Origin: an uncultured Clostridium sp.
GTDB lineage: Bacteria; Bacillota; Clostridia; TANB77; CAG-508
Assembly (NCBI GenBank): GCA_948442365.1
Contig: CAOJRU010000002.1
Location: 39,471 to 103,470, forward strand
Length of the DNA stretch: 64,000 nt
Direction: 5' to 3'
The first letter of the stretch is position 1; every line of letters starts with the position of its first letter. Below are positions 1 to 12,200 of the stretch, piece after piece. The translations under genes were made by a program, and so were the position numbers. The notes beneath the pieces were generated by a model, which worked only from the letters and a program-made list of their open reading frames with translations, ran no database searches and had not been told where the DNA came from.

Positions 1-3000
1 AAAAGTTTGGTATCTCCTGTTACAATTGCTTCTTGTTCTGAATAAGAAGTCCAATTTCCAGTGCTATTTTGCGTTCTCCATTCAAATTTTGAGGTATCCT
101 CTATTCCTATTAATCTATTTTCTAAGTCATTTAAATAGGCTGTTATAAGTGGTGCCTCTTGACTTTGAATATTAATTGTAGATTCTTTATTGCTTTGTTT
201 TAAACGAATTTTTATTTTATCCTCTGTATTGATTTGTGCTATTTCTTCTGCTGTTAATTGATGTTCATCTCCATTTCCATTTTTCCAAGTTGCTCCTCCA
301 TCTAAGCTATATTCCCAATTGCTGCCTTTAAATTCATCTATTAATATTAGTTTTCCAGCATTTTCTCCATCAAATGAAAAGGTTCCTAATGTTACTACTG
401 TTGTATCTTCATATAAGTTTACTAATGCTAGTGAGGCAAACATGTTTTTCGTATCCATTTCTATTTTTACATATTGTCCATAAACAGACTTTTCAAAATT
501 AATCGCATATAAATCGCCATAAGTTTCACAATTTTCTATTTGCCCTGCTTGTATCCAACTTTCTCCATCTATACTTACATATACTCTAGCATTTTTTATA
601 TCATCAGGGTCTTGTGGTCTACCTGGAGATTTTGTTTGGATAAATTCTAAAGCTGATATGTTTCTAGGTTCATCTAATTTTATACTAATAAATGGTTTTG
701 TTGATTGTTGTAAAACATTTTGTGCAAAATCTGTATGCCATAAAGTATTAAGATTTCCATCTATTGCATTTGGTGCATAAAATGGTCTTTTATTATCTTG
801 CGATTGAGTAGAGTAACCTGCTATTTCTAAATGTGATATTGGTATATATTTTCTTTTATCATTTACTTCATCTTGTGTAAATTGGTAGGTTGCTGTTTCT
901 CCTACTAAATAGGTACCTGTTGCCGCCATTCTAACAGATATGGTTTTATCCCCTGTTAAATCTGGTTCTGCATCTTGGTATAAAGTCCATTGATCGGTTT
1001 CGTTTAATTTCCATTCCATTCCTGGAACTGACGCGATTAGTTTATTTTCTAAATCGTTTGCATATAAGGCGCTTGGCAATCCTTTTGACGGTAAAATATC
1101 TATTTTGTATAGATTTTTTTCGTCATAATTTACTCCTACAAGATGGATATAAATATCATTTTCTGCTGTAAGACTCGCTATTTCTTCTGGTGTTAATTGC
1201 CATTTATGTTCTTCTCCTGCTTCAAAAGAATGTTCTTTCCAACTCTCTTTATTTTGTGTGTTTCCATCTATACAATAATCCCAACGAACTCCCATTTCAT
1301 CAAAGCGATTGGATAAAACAATCTTTCCAGCATCTTCTCCATCAAATGAAAAGGTAGCAATACTTGTGTCCATTTGTCCAAGTAAATATGTTGATACTTC
1401 TCTTGTTACACTTGGTTGATAGGTTTCGGTTGAAGTATTTGGAAGTACTTTTCCATATTCTAAGATACGTTTTTGTAAAATAACAAATTGCGCAGAATAG
1501 GATGAATTTGTTAATTTCGGTTTAATCAAATTCGTTAAATTATACATTGGTAATGGGTAACATCTTAAGCTTTCTGCCATTTCTTCTGCTAACAGATACC
1601 AATCTTCTTCTGTTTTTGATTCATTGGCACTATAACAATTAATCAATCCATACCATGCATCCACATTAATTGGTAATTCTCTTAATGCTTTTCGATAGAT
1701 TTCTTCTTGCTTTGCTGGGTCATTTTTATATAAGTTTGCTGTCATAATAATTTTTTCTGATTTTTCATAAGCTTCTTGTTGGTTCATGGCTGCTTGACTT
1801 AATAGCAAATAAGATGCTGCATATCCACTTACATATTTATCACTACCCCAACCTAGAGGCATTCTTACACCTAATCTTTCCGTTTTTCCAGTTTGCCCCC
1901 AATTAGTAATAACATTATTTAATGTCCAATATCCATCTCCTGTAGTTTCATTCATGCTGTAATAAGCAAATGCTGCGTGTCCTGGTTGCCCAACTACAGT
2001 TGCAGGTACCCCATGTGCACCACGATTACAAGCTCCTTGTTTAGAAATACCACCACAAACAGCTCCACCTTCTATATTCATCCATAGTTTATAAACACTT
2101 GTTTTTCCATATTCTACTCCATATTTTGAGAAAATTCCTTTGTATTTTTGGTCATATTTTTCCTTATTAGCCTCATCCCAATATTCTGGTTTATTATAGT
2201 TAGGCCATATATATTCCATATATGGATGTGGTGATAAATACCACATTTTGTTTGAATTGGCATCAATAAAGCTTTGTGTATATTCATTAAGCCATATTAT
2301 TTCTTCATCATCTATAATACAGTTCATAACATAGCGCATTTCTTCTGTTGTGTACGTTTCAAACCATTTTGCAAAATCGATTTGGTCTGTAAATCTCATA
2401 TTTCCATTATGATACATGTATTTATAAATTTCATAACGTTTTACTGGGTCTGATTTATTTTCTGCTACTCCTGGTTGCATCCATAAAGCTACATCAACTG
2501 TATGAGTTAAGGATAAAGCAACTGCCATCTTTTTGTATAGATTACCTAAGGTAGTAGTTTCATATTTTGTTTTTTCTTGAATAGTAAAATCATTTGCATA
2601 ATTAGCACGTAAATTGGATAATATGATAATGGATTTCATATAGTTTTTTCCATCTGGATAACCACCTAGTACATATAGTCTAAGGTTGTCTAAATCAGTC
2701 ATTAGCCATTCAAGTGTTTCTTTATAAGCATTTTTATAGTTGGCTGTAAATTGTAAAATATCATATCCTGCATTGTTTACTAACTCTCTTTGTAGTAAGA
2801 TTTTCTCATATTCTCCTGCTATTTCTTGACCTTCATACTTTTTAAGCATTTCATCATATTCTTCAACTGTTTTAATGAAGGGGGCCGCTATGGCATTTTC
2901 ATCATATCCTTCTTTTATTAACTTAGCATCTGCATAAACAGCATGGTCTGCTGTATTGTTTCGATTTTGGTTTGCATATAGTTTTAAATATTTCGCACCT

Positions 3001-3485
3001 TTAATGTCTATTTTTACAAATTCTGCATTCGTATTTCCTTTCAATGGTGCCGTTTCTTCTTTTTTTATTGTCCAGTTTTCTCCATCTACTGAAGTGTAGA
3101 TGGTAAATTTTACACCATCTCCATTATTTCCTCTTGATTCATCTACTCCTATATAAGCCGTAAAATAATCATAGTTATAATTAGTAATATCATAGATAAC
3201 TGTTGAGGTAGCATGTGCTGTTATTCCTTTATAAAACTGTTTCTTTTCACCATCAATGATTAAACTAATCATTCCATTATTTTTACTCGAATCTAAATTT
3301 TTATCATAGGTTATTGCTCCCCATCCTGCTGAAGAATCAGACGTGTAGGGTATGTCTGATAAATAACAAAGTTTCTCTTCTTCATTTTGTTCAGCTGCCA
3401 AAACCTCTTTATTTGGTAGCAAAAATAATGTAAATAATAAAGCAAAACTAAAAATTACTTTTAATAAAAATTTGGTTCCTTTCAT
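1..3485 (-). CDS. Secreted NPCBM / discoidin-domain protein, C-terminus beyond window
   Basis: Open reading frame of at least 1,161 codons running off the left edge. The start at 3485 follows AGGTGGAGG. Residues 1-31 form a signal peptide (hydrophobic stretch ending near VLAAEQ). Residues ~40-190 resemble an NPCBM carbohydrate-binding domain (TAHATSTVIYDI). The middle has a segment GGAVCGGISKQGACNRGAHG (~470-490) followed by VVGQPGHAA, which resembles a transglutaminase-like core with Cys and His in the expected order. Residues ~875-1030 resemble an F5/8 type C (discoidin) domain. Further beta-sandwich repeats follow (TFSFDGE appears twice). Likely a cell-surface or secreted protein that binds glycans; the enzymatic reaction is not established. 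No in-frame CGG codon was seen. The surface anchor, if any, lies outside the window. Confidence 0.8.
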   Translation of the reverse strand, partial: MKGTKFLLKVIFSFALLFTLFLLPNKEVLAAEQNEEEKLCYLSDIPYTSDSSAGWGAITYDKNLDSSKNNGMISLIIDGEKKQFYKGITAHATSTVIYDITNYNYDYFTAYIGVDESRGNNGDGVKFTIYTSVDGENWTIKKEETAPLKGNTNAEFVKIDIKGAKYLKLYANQNRNNTADHAVYADAKLIKEGYDENAIAAPFIKTVEEYDEMLKKYEGQEIAGEYEKILLQRELVNNAGYDILQFTANYKNAYKETLEWLMTDLDNLRLYVLGGYPDGKNYMKSIIILSNLRANYANDFTIQEKTKYETTTLGNLYKKMAVALSLTHTVDVALWMQPGVAENKSDPVKRYEIYKYMYHNGNMRFTDQIDFAKWFETYTTEEMRYVMNCIIDDEEIIWLNEYTQSFIDANSNKMWYLSPHPYMEYIWPNYNKPEYWDEANKEKYDQKYKGIFSKYGVEYGKTSVYKLWMNIEGGAVCGGISKQGACNRGAHGVPATVVGQPGHAAFAYYSMNETTGDGYWTLNNVITNWGQTGKTERLGVRMPLGWGSDKYVSGYAASYLLLSQAAMNQQEAYEKSEKIIMTANLYKNDPAKQEEIYRKALRELPINVDAWYGLINCYSANESKTEEDWYLLAEEMAESLRCYPLPMYNLTNLIKPKLTNSSYSAQFVILQKRILEYGKVLPNTSTETYQPSVTREVSTYLLGQMDTSIATFSFDGEDAGKIVLSNRFDEMGVRWDYCIDGNTQNKESWKEHSFEAGEEHKWQLTPEEIASLTAENDIYIHLVGVNYDEKNLYKIDILPSKGLPSALYANDLENKLIASVPGMEWKLNETDQWTLYQDAEPDLTGDKTISVRMAATGTYLVGETATYQFTQDEVNDKRKYIPISHLEIAGYSTQSQDNKRPFYAPNAIDGNLNTLWHTDFAQNVLQQSTKPFISIKLDEPRNISALEFIQTKSPGRPQDPDDIKNARVYVSIDGESWIQAGQIENCETYGDLYAINFEKSVYGQYVKIEMDTKNMFASLALVNLYEDTTVVTLGTFSFDGENAGKLILIDEFKGSNWEYSLDGGATWKNGNGDEHQLTAEEIAQINTEDKIKIRLKQSNKESTINIQSQEAPLITAYLNDLENRLIGIEDTSKFEWRTQNSTGNWTSYSEQEAIVTGDTKL

Positions 3486-3605
3486 TTTTTACCTCCACCT
3501 TTAAAAACTCTATTATAATTATATCATATTTTTTCATGTTATGTAAATCTTTTTTGTGTTTAATATGAACCTAATTATTTTATGAAATTATACAATATTT
3601 ATGAC

Positions 3606-3639
3606 AAAAAGAATATAACAATCGTGTTATATTCTTTTT
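3606..3639 (-). terminator. Terminator hairpin after the first PBP gene
   Basis: Perfect 14-bp inverted repeat (AAAAAGAATATAAC / GTTATATTCTTTTT) with a 6-nt loop. It lies 56 bp past the PBP stop and upstream of the giant secreted gene. The A/T tails make it usable on both strands, but only the minus strand has a gene ending here. Confidence 0.75.
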
Positions 3640-3694
3640 ACAGAAATATTACATGAGTTTCCCTAGTATTCTGGAGTTTTTTGTATCAAAATTG

Positions 3695-5689
3695 TCATAT
3701 TTCTACGTAAATTTTACTACCTTTTTTTATCATAATTCCTGCTTTTGGAACTTGTTCCTTTATTATCGTATTTTGTTGCTCCAATTCCTCTGTTTCATTT
3801 TCAATTACTAATTCTAACTGATTTTCTTTTGTTATTTTTAGTGCCTCTTCTATTGTTTTTCCTAGTAAATCTGGTGTTTCGATTTCTTCTATTACTTCTA
3901 CTTCCTCTGCATTTCCTTGATTTACTTCTAAATATGGTAAAATCTCACTAAAAATCTGTCCCCCTACTGGTGCTGCCACGCCTCCTCCTTGATGTCCTCC
4001 TTCACCAGTTGGATTATAAAGGGTTACCAATACCACAACTTGTGGATGATCAATTGGTGCCACACCACAAAAAGAAGTAACATATTTATTGGTATTAACA
4101 CCATCTTCAGAAGTTCCTGTTTTACCACCAATTCGATAGCCAGCTACTTTTGCATTTTTCCCTGTCCCTTCTGACACAACCGATTCCATCATACTTAGGA
4201 CCTTTTCTGAAGTCTCTTTCGAAATAACCTCCCCATTGGTCTTTACTGGTACATCTTGAATTTCTCCTGTACTACTATGGATGATCTGTTTAACCACTCT
4301 AGGTTGAACACTGGTTCCACCATTGGCAATGGAAGACACTGCGGTTACTAATTGAATTGGCGTAATTTCAAATCTTTGACCAAAACTAATGGTTGCTAGT
4401 TCAACAGGACCTGCCTTATTTTCTGCTAAGAAAATACTATTGGCCTCTCCTGGCAAGTCAATTCCTGTTTTATTTAACAATCTAAATTTATTTAAATAAC
4501 TGTAATACTTTTGTACCCCCAACTTTTGGCCAAGACCAATAAAAACGGGATTACAAGAATTCATCAATCCTAATCTTAAACTTTCTGAACCATGTGGACG
4601 ATAATGTCTCCAACATTTAATTCTAACTCCTGCTACTTCAATACTACCAGTACAACAAAATTGCCCTTCTTGATCAATATCGGTTACCAAACCTTCTTCA
4701 ATAGCTGCTGAGGCTGTAATCACTTTAAAAACCGAACCTGGTTCATACGTATCAGCAATGGCTTTATTTCTCCACACTGCTTGTAAATTCTTTGTTTTTT
4801 CTGCCTGCTCCATACTATCCCAAGTTTCTCTTAATTCCTCTGTATAGGCTTCATAAGGTTGATTCAAATTATAATTAGGGTAGGTCGCCATTGCTAAAAT
4901 ATCACCATTTTGTGGATTCATAATAACAATATTTCCACCATCTGTACAAACATTATCAATACATACCTCTTCTAAATATTTTTCAGCAATGGATTGAATG
5001 CTTAAATCAATAGTAAGAACTAAATCATTGCCATCTACTGCTGATACATATTTTTCTCCTTCTTCTCCTATTTCTCCTCCTTTAGCATCGGTATGTCTTT
5101 GAATGGCTCCTTGTGTTCCTTTTAATTCCGTATCATATTTCGCTTCAATACCATCTAATCCTTGATTGTCACTTCCACAAAAGCCTATAATTTGAGAAGC
5201 AATGGTACTATAAGGATAATATCTTTTGGTATCTTCATCTATATTAATCCCTGTTGTTATATTATTTTTCTCCATCCATATTCTTAATTGGTCTGTTTTT
5301 TCCTTCTCTACTTTTTTAGCAATGGTTTCAATGGAACTTCTTTTGGTTACTTTTTTTAAAATTTTCTCATAGTCTAATTCAAAAATTTCAGATAAAATTT
5401 GTGCTACCTTTTCCTTATTTTCTTTTGCTATGTTTCCTGGATTTACTGTTACCGTTTCTACAGTACTACTAACCGCTAGTACATTTTTTCCGGTACTATC
5501 AAATATGGTCCCTCTTTTAGGATTGATACTCCTATCTAATGTTTGTTGCTGATATGCCATACTAGAGAGTTCCCCACCTTGTATAAATTGAATATATCCT
5601 ATTCTCCCGATTAAACATACTATAACTAAAAAAGTAATAAATAGGGTATTTCTCATTTTCTTTTTACTTGAAAGCTTAATTGGTATCAT
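3695..5689 (-). CDS. SpoVD-like class B penicillin-binding protein with one PASTA domain
   Basis: Peptidoglycan D,D-transpeptidase of the SpoVD/PBP2B type, 664 residues, anchored by one N-terminal membrane helix (~13-32). The dimerisation domain contains RGTIFDSTGKNVLA. The transpeptidase domain has the full active-site set: S319-V-F-K322, S378-C-N380 and K523-T-G525. A single PASTA domain occupies ~605-664. SpoVD acts in spore cortex synthesis and the vegetative homologue in septation; I cannot tell which role this copy has. It resembles the longer paralogue at 20887-23169, which has two PASTA domains, so duplication is likely. It stands alone, outside the dcw cluster where such a gene normally follows ftsL. 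Confidence 0.9.
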   Translation of the reverse strand: MIPIKLSSKKKMRNTLFITFLVIVCLIGRIGYIQFIQGGELSSMAYQQQTLDRSINPKRGTIFDSTGKNVLAVSSTVETVTVNPGNIAKENKEKVAQILSEIFELDYEKILKKVTKRSSIETIAKKVEKEKTDQLRIWMEKNNITTGINIDEDTKRYYPYSTIASQIIGFCGSDNQGLDGIEAKYDTELKGTQGAIQRHTDAKGGEIGEEGEKYVSAVDGNDLVLTIDLSIQSIAEKYLEEVCIDNVCTDGGNIVIMNPQNGDILAMATYPNYNLNQPYEAYTEELRETWDSMEQAEKTKNLQAVWRNKAIADTYEPGSVFKVITASAAIEEGLVTDIDQEGQFCCTGSIEVAGVRIKCWRHYRPHGSESLRLGLMNSCNPVFIGLGQKLGVQKYYSYLNKFRLLNKTGIDLPGEANSIFLAENKAGPVELATISFGQRFEITPIQLVTAVSSIANGGTSVQPRVVKQIIHSSTGEIQDVPVKTNGEVISKETSEKVLSMMESVVSEGTGKNAKVAGYRIGGKTGTSEDGVNTNKYVTSFCGVAPIDHPQVVVLVTLYNPTGEGGHQGGGVAAPVGGQIFSEILPYLEVNQGNAEEVEVIEEIETPDLLGKTIEEALKITKENQLELVIENETEELEQQNTIIKEQVPKAGIMIKKGSKIYVEI

Positions 5690-5752
5690 AAAAAAACCTC
5701 CTAATTTATTTTATTAAGAGGATTTCTTTTTTATTATATAATTTTTGTTTTT

Positions 5753-6152
5753 TACAATGCCTCCAAAATATGACTTTATCAATTACAAAAAAGATAGATT
5801 TTGTGTAGCTAAGCTTTGTAGTAGAAAATCTTATCTTTTAATTTGAGGAATGTTCATGTCAATTTACTATTTCTATATTTTTTATAAATTCTTCGGCTTC
5901 CGTCATAATTCAAGAAATTCTAAAATAATTTTACGGGTCCTTTCCAAGACAAGCTTGAACTCTTACCGTAAAATTATTTAAGAATTTCTAATCTTATTTT
6001 GGTCGCATTCATAATTTATTCAAAATATAGAAATAGTAAAAGGAGGATGAAAAGAACTCAAATTACATAGATTAGATTTTTTTACAAGAGCTTGTTTATC
6101 CAAAATCTATCTTTTTTGTAATCGATAAAGTACTATTTTAAAAAGCATTGTA
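5753..6152. repeat. 400-bp foldback (MITE-like) element
   Basis: The whole interval between the PBP gene and the M26 gene folds on itself. The ends are ACAATGC / GCATTGT and the outer arms share a nearly perfect ~30-bp stretch (ACTTTATC, then ATTACAAAAAAGATAG). Further in, TTTACTATTTCTATATTTT on the left pairs with its complement on the right, and AATAATTTTACGG pairs near the centre. The arms correspond almost from tip to tip, each ~190 bp. The ends are bordered by TA on both sides, as expected of a TA target duplication. No reading frame is present. It could be a non-autonomous element or a very long structured RNA. Confidence 0.7.
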
Positions 6153-6158
6153 TCAACT

Positions 6159-6197
6159 AAAAAGTACTATTGACATTAAAGTCATATAGTACTTTTT
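6159..6197 (-). terminator. Terminator of the M26 protease gene
   Basis: Inverted repeat AAAAAGTACTAT / ATAGTACTTTTT with an inner TGAC...GTCA pairing. It lies 5 bp past the stop codon of the protease and ends in a U-run on the minus strand. Confidence 0.8.
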
Positions 6198-6201
6198 ATT
6201 A

Positions 6202-9200
6202 CTATTTCAATTCAGGATATCCTTTGGTTGCAATTTTGCTAAAGTCCCAAATCGTTTCATCAAATCCTAAATTCCTATAAAATTCTGCATTCAAGTTATT
6301 TCTTGCTACGGTATCTAAATGTCCTGCTGTATTGGCTGTAACGCCACTCATACCTGTCGCTTCTGTGTACTCATAGCACTTCGTAAGCATTTGATTAATC
6401 AAAGCTTCGTCTCCATACATAAATTTATAAGGAACCATATCTTCTGTATAACCAGTCATATTACCTAAAGTAATAGAATTGCTAACACGACTTGTATTGC
6501 TATTTGGTAATCCAATCATTTCTGCATTTTGCTTTCTACCTTTCTTTTCAGAATCGGCTGTTCTTTCAATATTTACTTTAGACACCACATTGGTTATCGT
6601 AACATTGGTTTCTGTTGAACCAATTACACCTGCATTAGCTACTGCTGTGATAGATACATTTCCGTCAACATATACATTGCTTACACGTCCACCGTATTTT
6701 CTACCAACTAGCCCTGCTATATAAACACCACTTCCACTTATATTTGCATTTTTAATACTAATTTTATCAAAAGTAGAATTTGCGTTATCTACTGCTACCA
6801 CTACTGCAACATTATTTCTTCCTTCCACTGTGATATTTTCAAATTTTAAGTTATTAAAGGTTGCACTTGAACTTTTACCAGCAAATGCCGCCACAAAGTC
6901 TGTAGTTGGTGCTGTATTGGTAAAGTTTGTTATTTTTAAGTTTTGAACCGTTCCATTAAATTGTGCAAATAAGCTAGCATTATTCAAGTTAGAAATCGTA
7001 TAACCATTTCCTTCTATTTTTCCGGTAAAAGTTTCTGGTATAACAGCGTTTCCTCCAGTATATCCAGTAAAGTCTATATTTCCTGTCAATTCAAATAGTC
7101 CACCTGTTTCTGCATTTATTTTTTGGGCAAATTCTTCTTTGTTGGCAATCTTTGTGACTAAACGTTCTACCGTACAATCTCTGGTAATTACATTACTAAC
7201 TGCTCCACCAATTAAGCTTAAATCATTTTTGCTACCAAAGAACATTTTTAAACCTGTTACATCGATTTTTTCTGCTGTACTAGATTCTATTTTATACGCT
7301 AAAGCTCCTGCATTTGTAATATTTCTTGGAATATCTGTATCTTCTAGTTTCAAATTACCAACATAACCATATCTAATTTTGTTGAAAATTGGGATTTTAT
7401 TGCCAATTATTTTATGTCCATTACCATTTAGTCTTCCCATAAATGTTTGTGTTACATTGGTTGTCATTCCTGAGAAATCAATGTCATTATCTAATACATA
7501 GTAGCCATAAGGCTCTTGATTCATTTTTTCTACTAATTCTTCTGCTGTCCTAATATGTGTTACTTTAACATTGGTTCCTAGTGGGTCAGCCACAAAATCA
7601 TTGGTAGCACTCTTTAAGTAATGATAATAAATCTTTCTAAGATTTGTTCTTTGCGAAATATTTCTATCTCCTTTGTTAGCGTCATTTATTAATGCTTCCG
7701 TATACCTTTCTATCATGTAATCTACATCAATAAACTTATTATTCCTAATACTTTGTTCTACTGTTTCATATCGACTCATCTTGTATTGTTTCCAATCCAT
7801 TTCTGTACCAGTTACCTTTTTCGTAATTTTCTTAATGGCATCTAAGTCATTAGCAGATGCTTTGCTACCATAAGTAACATATCCATCTACTCCAGCATAA
7901 CCTAGCATCTCAAAGAAATTACGTTTGGTAGAGAATGCATCGGCATAACCACCGTCTAAATGTCCAATAAACCAACGATTTACCCATACAGATTCATATC
8001 CATAATCATTGCTTCCAAGACCATTGATAACATTCAATCCTCTTACACTTGCTCCCCAAGCATTATTTGGTCTTAGCACAATTCTATTATCATATAAAGC
8101 TTCTAAGGATGTTAAATTCATGGCAGTAGCTTGTGCTGCTGTAATTCCTCCCCAAGAAGACCAACCAGCAGATATATTCATTCTTGTCGCAATTTTTGCT
8201 TGTTGTTCTGGTGTTAATTTAATAAATGCTTTTCCTTCAATATAGTCTAGTAAATCTAGTGCATTTTGTTGCCCTTTATAATAATTTTCTAGTTTTTCTT
8301 TTGTATTAATTCTCTCTGGTGTTAAATTCTGAGTTGCATTACCTTCTTTATTCAAGTAGAAGGTTGTATTAAAGTAATAAGGTCCAACATCTTGAACAAG
8401 ATTATTTTCGCTCCAATTAGCATATTGTTGAACATTACCTTCTGTAAGTGTTTCCGCTCTAACTCTCGTTCCTCGTTTATATAACATTATTTTATCATCT
8501 AATGCATGCTCCATCTCATGAGTCCAAGTATCAAAACTAGTAAGTCCTGGTCTTGCTTGGAACCATAAGAATCCTGCATTATTAGCAACACCAGCTGAGC
8601 TACCAGCAGGTTGCCATAGATTTAAAACTTCACTAAAGTTCTTAAAGAATGGTTGTTCTTGGCCAACTTTTCCTTGTGTATAAACTGGTTTAGTTCCTAT
8701 CGGAATATTGGTACCTGGAAAATAAGTAGTTTTATATCCTGTAATTGCTTTTGTACAATCATATGACATAATACAATAACTACTCCATTTACCATCATCA
8801 AATGCTCCTGCTAAAGTTGAAACATGTTTTTTAACAAGACTAACATGTGTATTAACATTCCTTAGTACTTCTGCTCTTCCAGTATCAGTCTCAGGATTTT
8901 TATGATATAACTGTTGAGCTCCAAATTGTAAATGATATGGTCCAGCTATCATATAAGTAGAGTTCTCTGGCATAGTAATAACGGGAAGTATCATCCTAGT
9001 ATTCTTCTTAAGCCTAAACCATCCACGATATAAAATATCGGGTCTATTGTCTACTGAAATTTCAGATAATATGTTTCTTCCTCCAAAATATTCAGTAAAC
9101 CAATCATCTACATTTTCATATCCACCAATATTAGCTATTATATAATCTAAGAAATAACCAACACTTGAACTTCCTGTGTATTTCTTTAGACATGTATTGT

Positions 9201-12200
9201 AAAATGCATCTGTATTGCCTGGCACTAAATTTCCTACAAACGTTTCTTTTACAACATTATAATAGGTCATTAAGTCAGAATACATTTTACCTTCAAATAG
9301 CATTAGGTCTGATACTTTCGTTCCTCTTATTTCAAAACCATACCATCTGTCATAATAGGTATATCCATATACAATTTCTTTTAGTTTTCCACTGTCAATT
9401 AAATCTTGTTGTATTTTACTATTTAATACCTTATTTTCCATAGTAAGTACACTATTTTCATCATTTTGTAATAATTGCATTGCAATTTGTTTTGCATTGG
9501 CTTTTATAATTTGATTGTAATGATCTTTGTATAATCTACTATCTCCTGCCGTTGTTAGTGGGTCTAAATCGGTTGTATAATCAAGACCTTTCATGTATTC
9601 TTCTATGGTAGTTATCATGCTTCCATCTTCTTTGATGGCATAATTGTCATAAGCATAATTTAAGTTTAGTTCTGGTATTTTATAAATTGCTATATTTTGT
9701 TGGAATTTTTCAAAGTTTACGTTATATTCTTTTACGCTATAATCTTCAAAGACTACTTTAATCGTTGTGATTTTTTGATAATCTTTTGAAGTAATATAGG
9801 TTATCAATTTTCCATTGGCATAAGGTAAAATATGTTTAATTACTTTTGTATTTAATACATCAGTCGTAGGAATGGTTGATGCATCCATTACTAAGTATTT
9901 TGCATCATAATATGGCATTAATTTATGCAAGTTATGATAAGTTGTTAATTTATTGGTATCAAATCCTGCTATCTTTTTAATTCTGCTATATTCTGGAATG
10001 TATAACTTATTCGTTGTTGGTTGTTCTACTACAATATCATCTTCCTTATGGATGTCTTTTTTCAATGTTGGTAAGTTCTCGTAAGAAGCATCTGTGCAAT
10101 CCCATTTCTCTTGGTCAAATTTTGCTTCTTCTACAAAGAATTCTTGATTTATATTGTCTTTTGCTATTTTCTTAACTTTATTTCCAGATGCATTGGAAAT
10201 CAGTTCAGATTCTTCTAATTCATAGTTGTTGGTTGAAGCAGAATTCATAGCTGTACCACATATTTTGTTTACTCCTGTTCCTGTACATAAACTGATATTA
10301 TTGGTTAGTGTTACCTTGTTATTTCTAACAAGTCCTAAAATTCCTCCATTGTTTTTCGCTCTTGTATTGTTTACAAATTCTATTTTAGCAATACAATTCG
10401 TAATAGTAGCATCTGCTGTTCCCCAGCCATCTCCAGCAATTCCTCCTACACCATCTCTAGTTGAGGTAATGGATTCTATGATACCTTCTACATAACAGTC
10501 TTTAATGGTACTTCCATCAAATTTTCCTGCAATTGCTGCTACTCTAATATGGTCTAATTTGATATGAAGTTTCGTTACGCTACTTTCTTCTACGGTACAA
10601 CCAGATTGCATGTCACCAACCATTCCACCAGATTCATTGGTTCCTGTTGTCATATCTAATCCCTTGATATGAACATTGCTAATGGTTGTGTTTTGTGCCA
10701 CATTTGAAATAGATCCTTTGCTATTTGCCCCTAATAAATTCACATTTTCTAAGGTAAGATTTTTAATCGTTGCTCCTTCTAGGGTTTCAAATAATGGTTT
10801 GTTAATATTGTAAATTTTATAGCCATTTCCATTTAAAGTTCCTCTAAAAGTATTTGGTATAATGCTATTTCTTGATACATTCAAATAAGAAGCATCATAG
10901 TTTTGTGTTAAAGTAAAGGTTCCTGTTGGGTCTTTTTCTATTTCGGAAATCAGATATTCAATGCTCTTATTATGAGCTACCCCATCTTCCATTTTGCTAT
11001 AGGTTACTTTTAGTTTATTTTGTTTGGTTCCATCTTGATATTGAATTACATTATCATAAGCTAAGATAAAGTTTAAGTCTCCTTCTTCTGTAATTTCATA
11101 ATCTTCAATTTGGGTATAGAACATTGGCATTCCTTTGGTTCTTACCTTTACGATATAGTCGTCTAAGTGGTCTTTTAATTGTGCTTCGGTTATACTTGTT
11201 ACTTCAGATGCTTTTCCTTCTTGGTATAAACTAATTTCTAAGATGTCTTTTACTTCGAATAGACGTTCACCACTTACGTTGATTCCTTCTGCTAATAATT
11301 TTTGTGCTACATATTCGTTATCTCCTGTTGTAATTTGGTTGGTATCTAGGTCATAATCTACTAATATTTCTATTTCGTATTCTTCACAAACTCCTTTTGG
11401 GAAACTAATTTCTGTCATATCACGAGAAAATGGTTCTTGTTTTACAATTTCTCCGTTTTCATTTGTAATTTTAATGGTTCCTCCTGTTATGGTATCTTCC
11501 ACATCATTTACCACAAAATTTACTTTAATCGCTTGATTTTGTTCATCTTCTACATAACCAAATCCTGTAATGGTTGGTCTTAGTTTTAAAATTCCTACTC
11601 TTGTTTGGTTATTTTCAGTGATTTCGATTTCTTTTGTATTATTTAGAATTACTTTTTCTATGGTAATGGTTTTTGGTCCAAAGCTTGAAACTACTGGTAC
11701 CTTAGTTTTATAAGTTGTTCCTTGTTTTTCTAGTGAATAGGTTTTTCCATTAATCACTGCTTGAACAGGATAAAAGGCTGTTTTGTTTGTACTATCAAAA
11801 GCTATGGTTACCTCTTCTCCTCTTTCTAAGTATTTACTTTCTGTTTCTCCTCGATAGGTTTTAATATTTTCTATTTTTAGTTGATAGTCTGCAATCAATT
11901 GAATTGGTCTTCTTCTAAATTCTTCGTCTTCCACATAGTTTTGATTGGTTTCTTCTGTTAATTTATTGGTATCTCTATCGTAGGTCATTTTAGCAACAAG
12001 GGTGTATTCAGTCTCTAATTCTACATTTTCAATTACAAATGTGATATGCTCAGCGTCAAATTCTTTGGTAGCTACTATTTCGCCATCACTATTTCTAACT
12101 AAATCAGCTTTTCCCCTAATAAATGCCTTATCTGGGTCTACGATATTAGCTGTTAATCTAACAGTACTATTGTCAATGTCGTCTACTTGTAAAAATGCTT

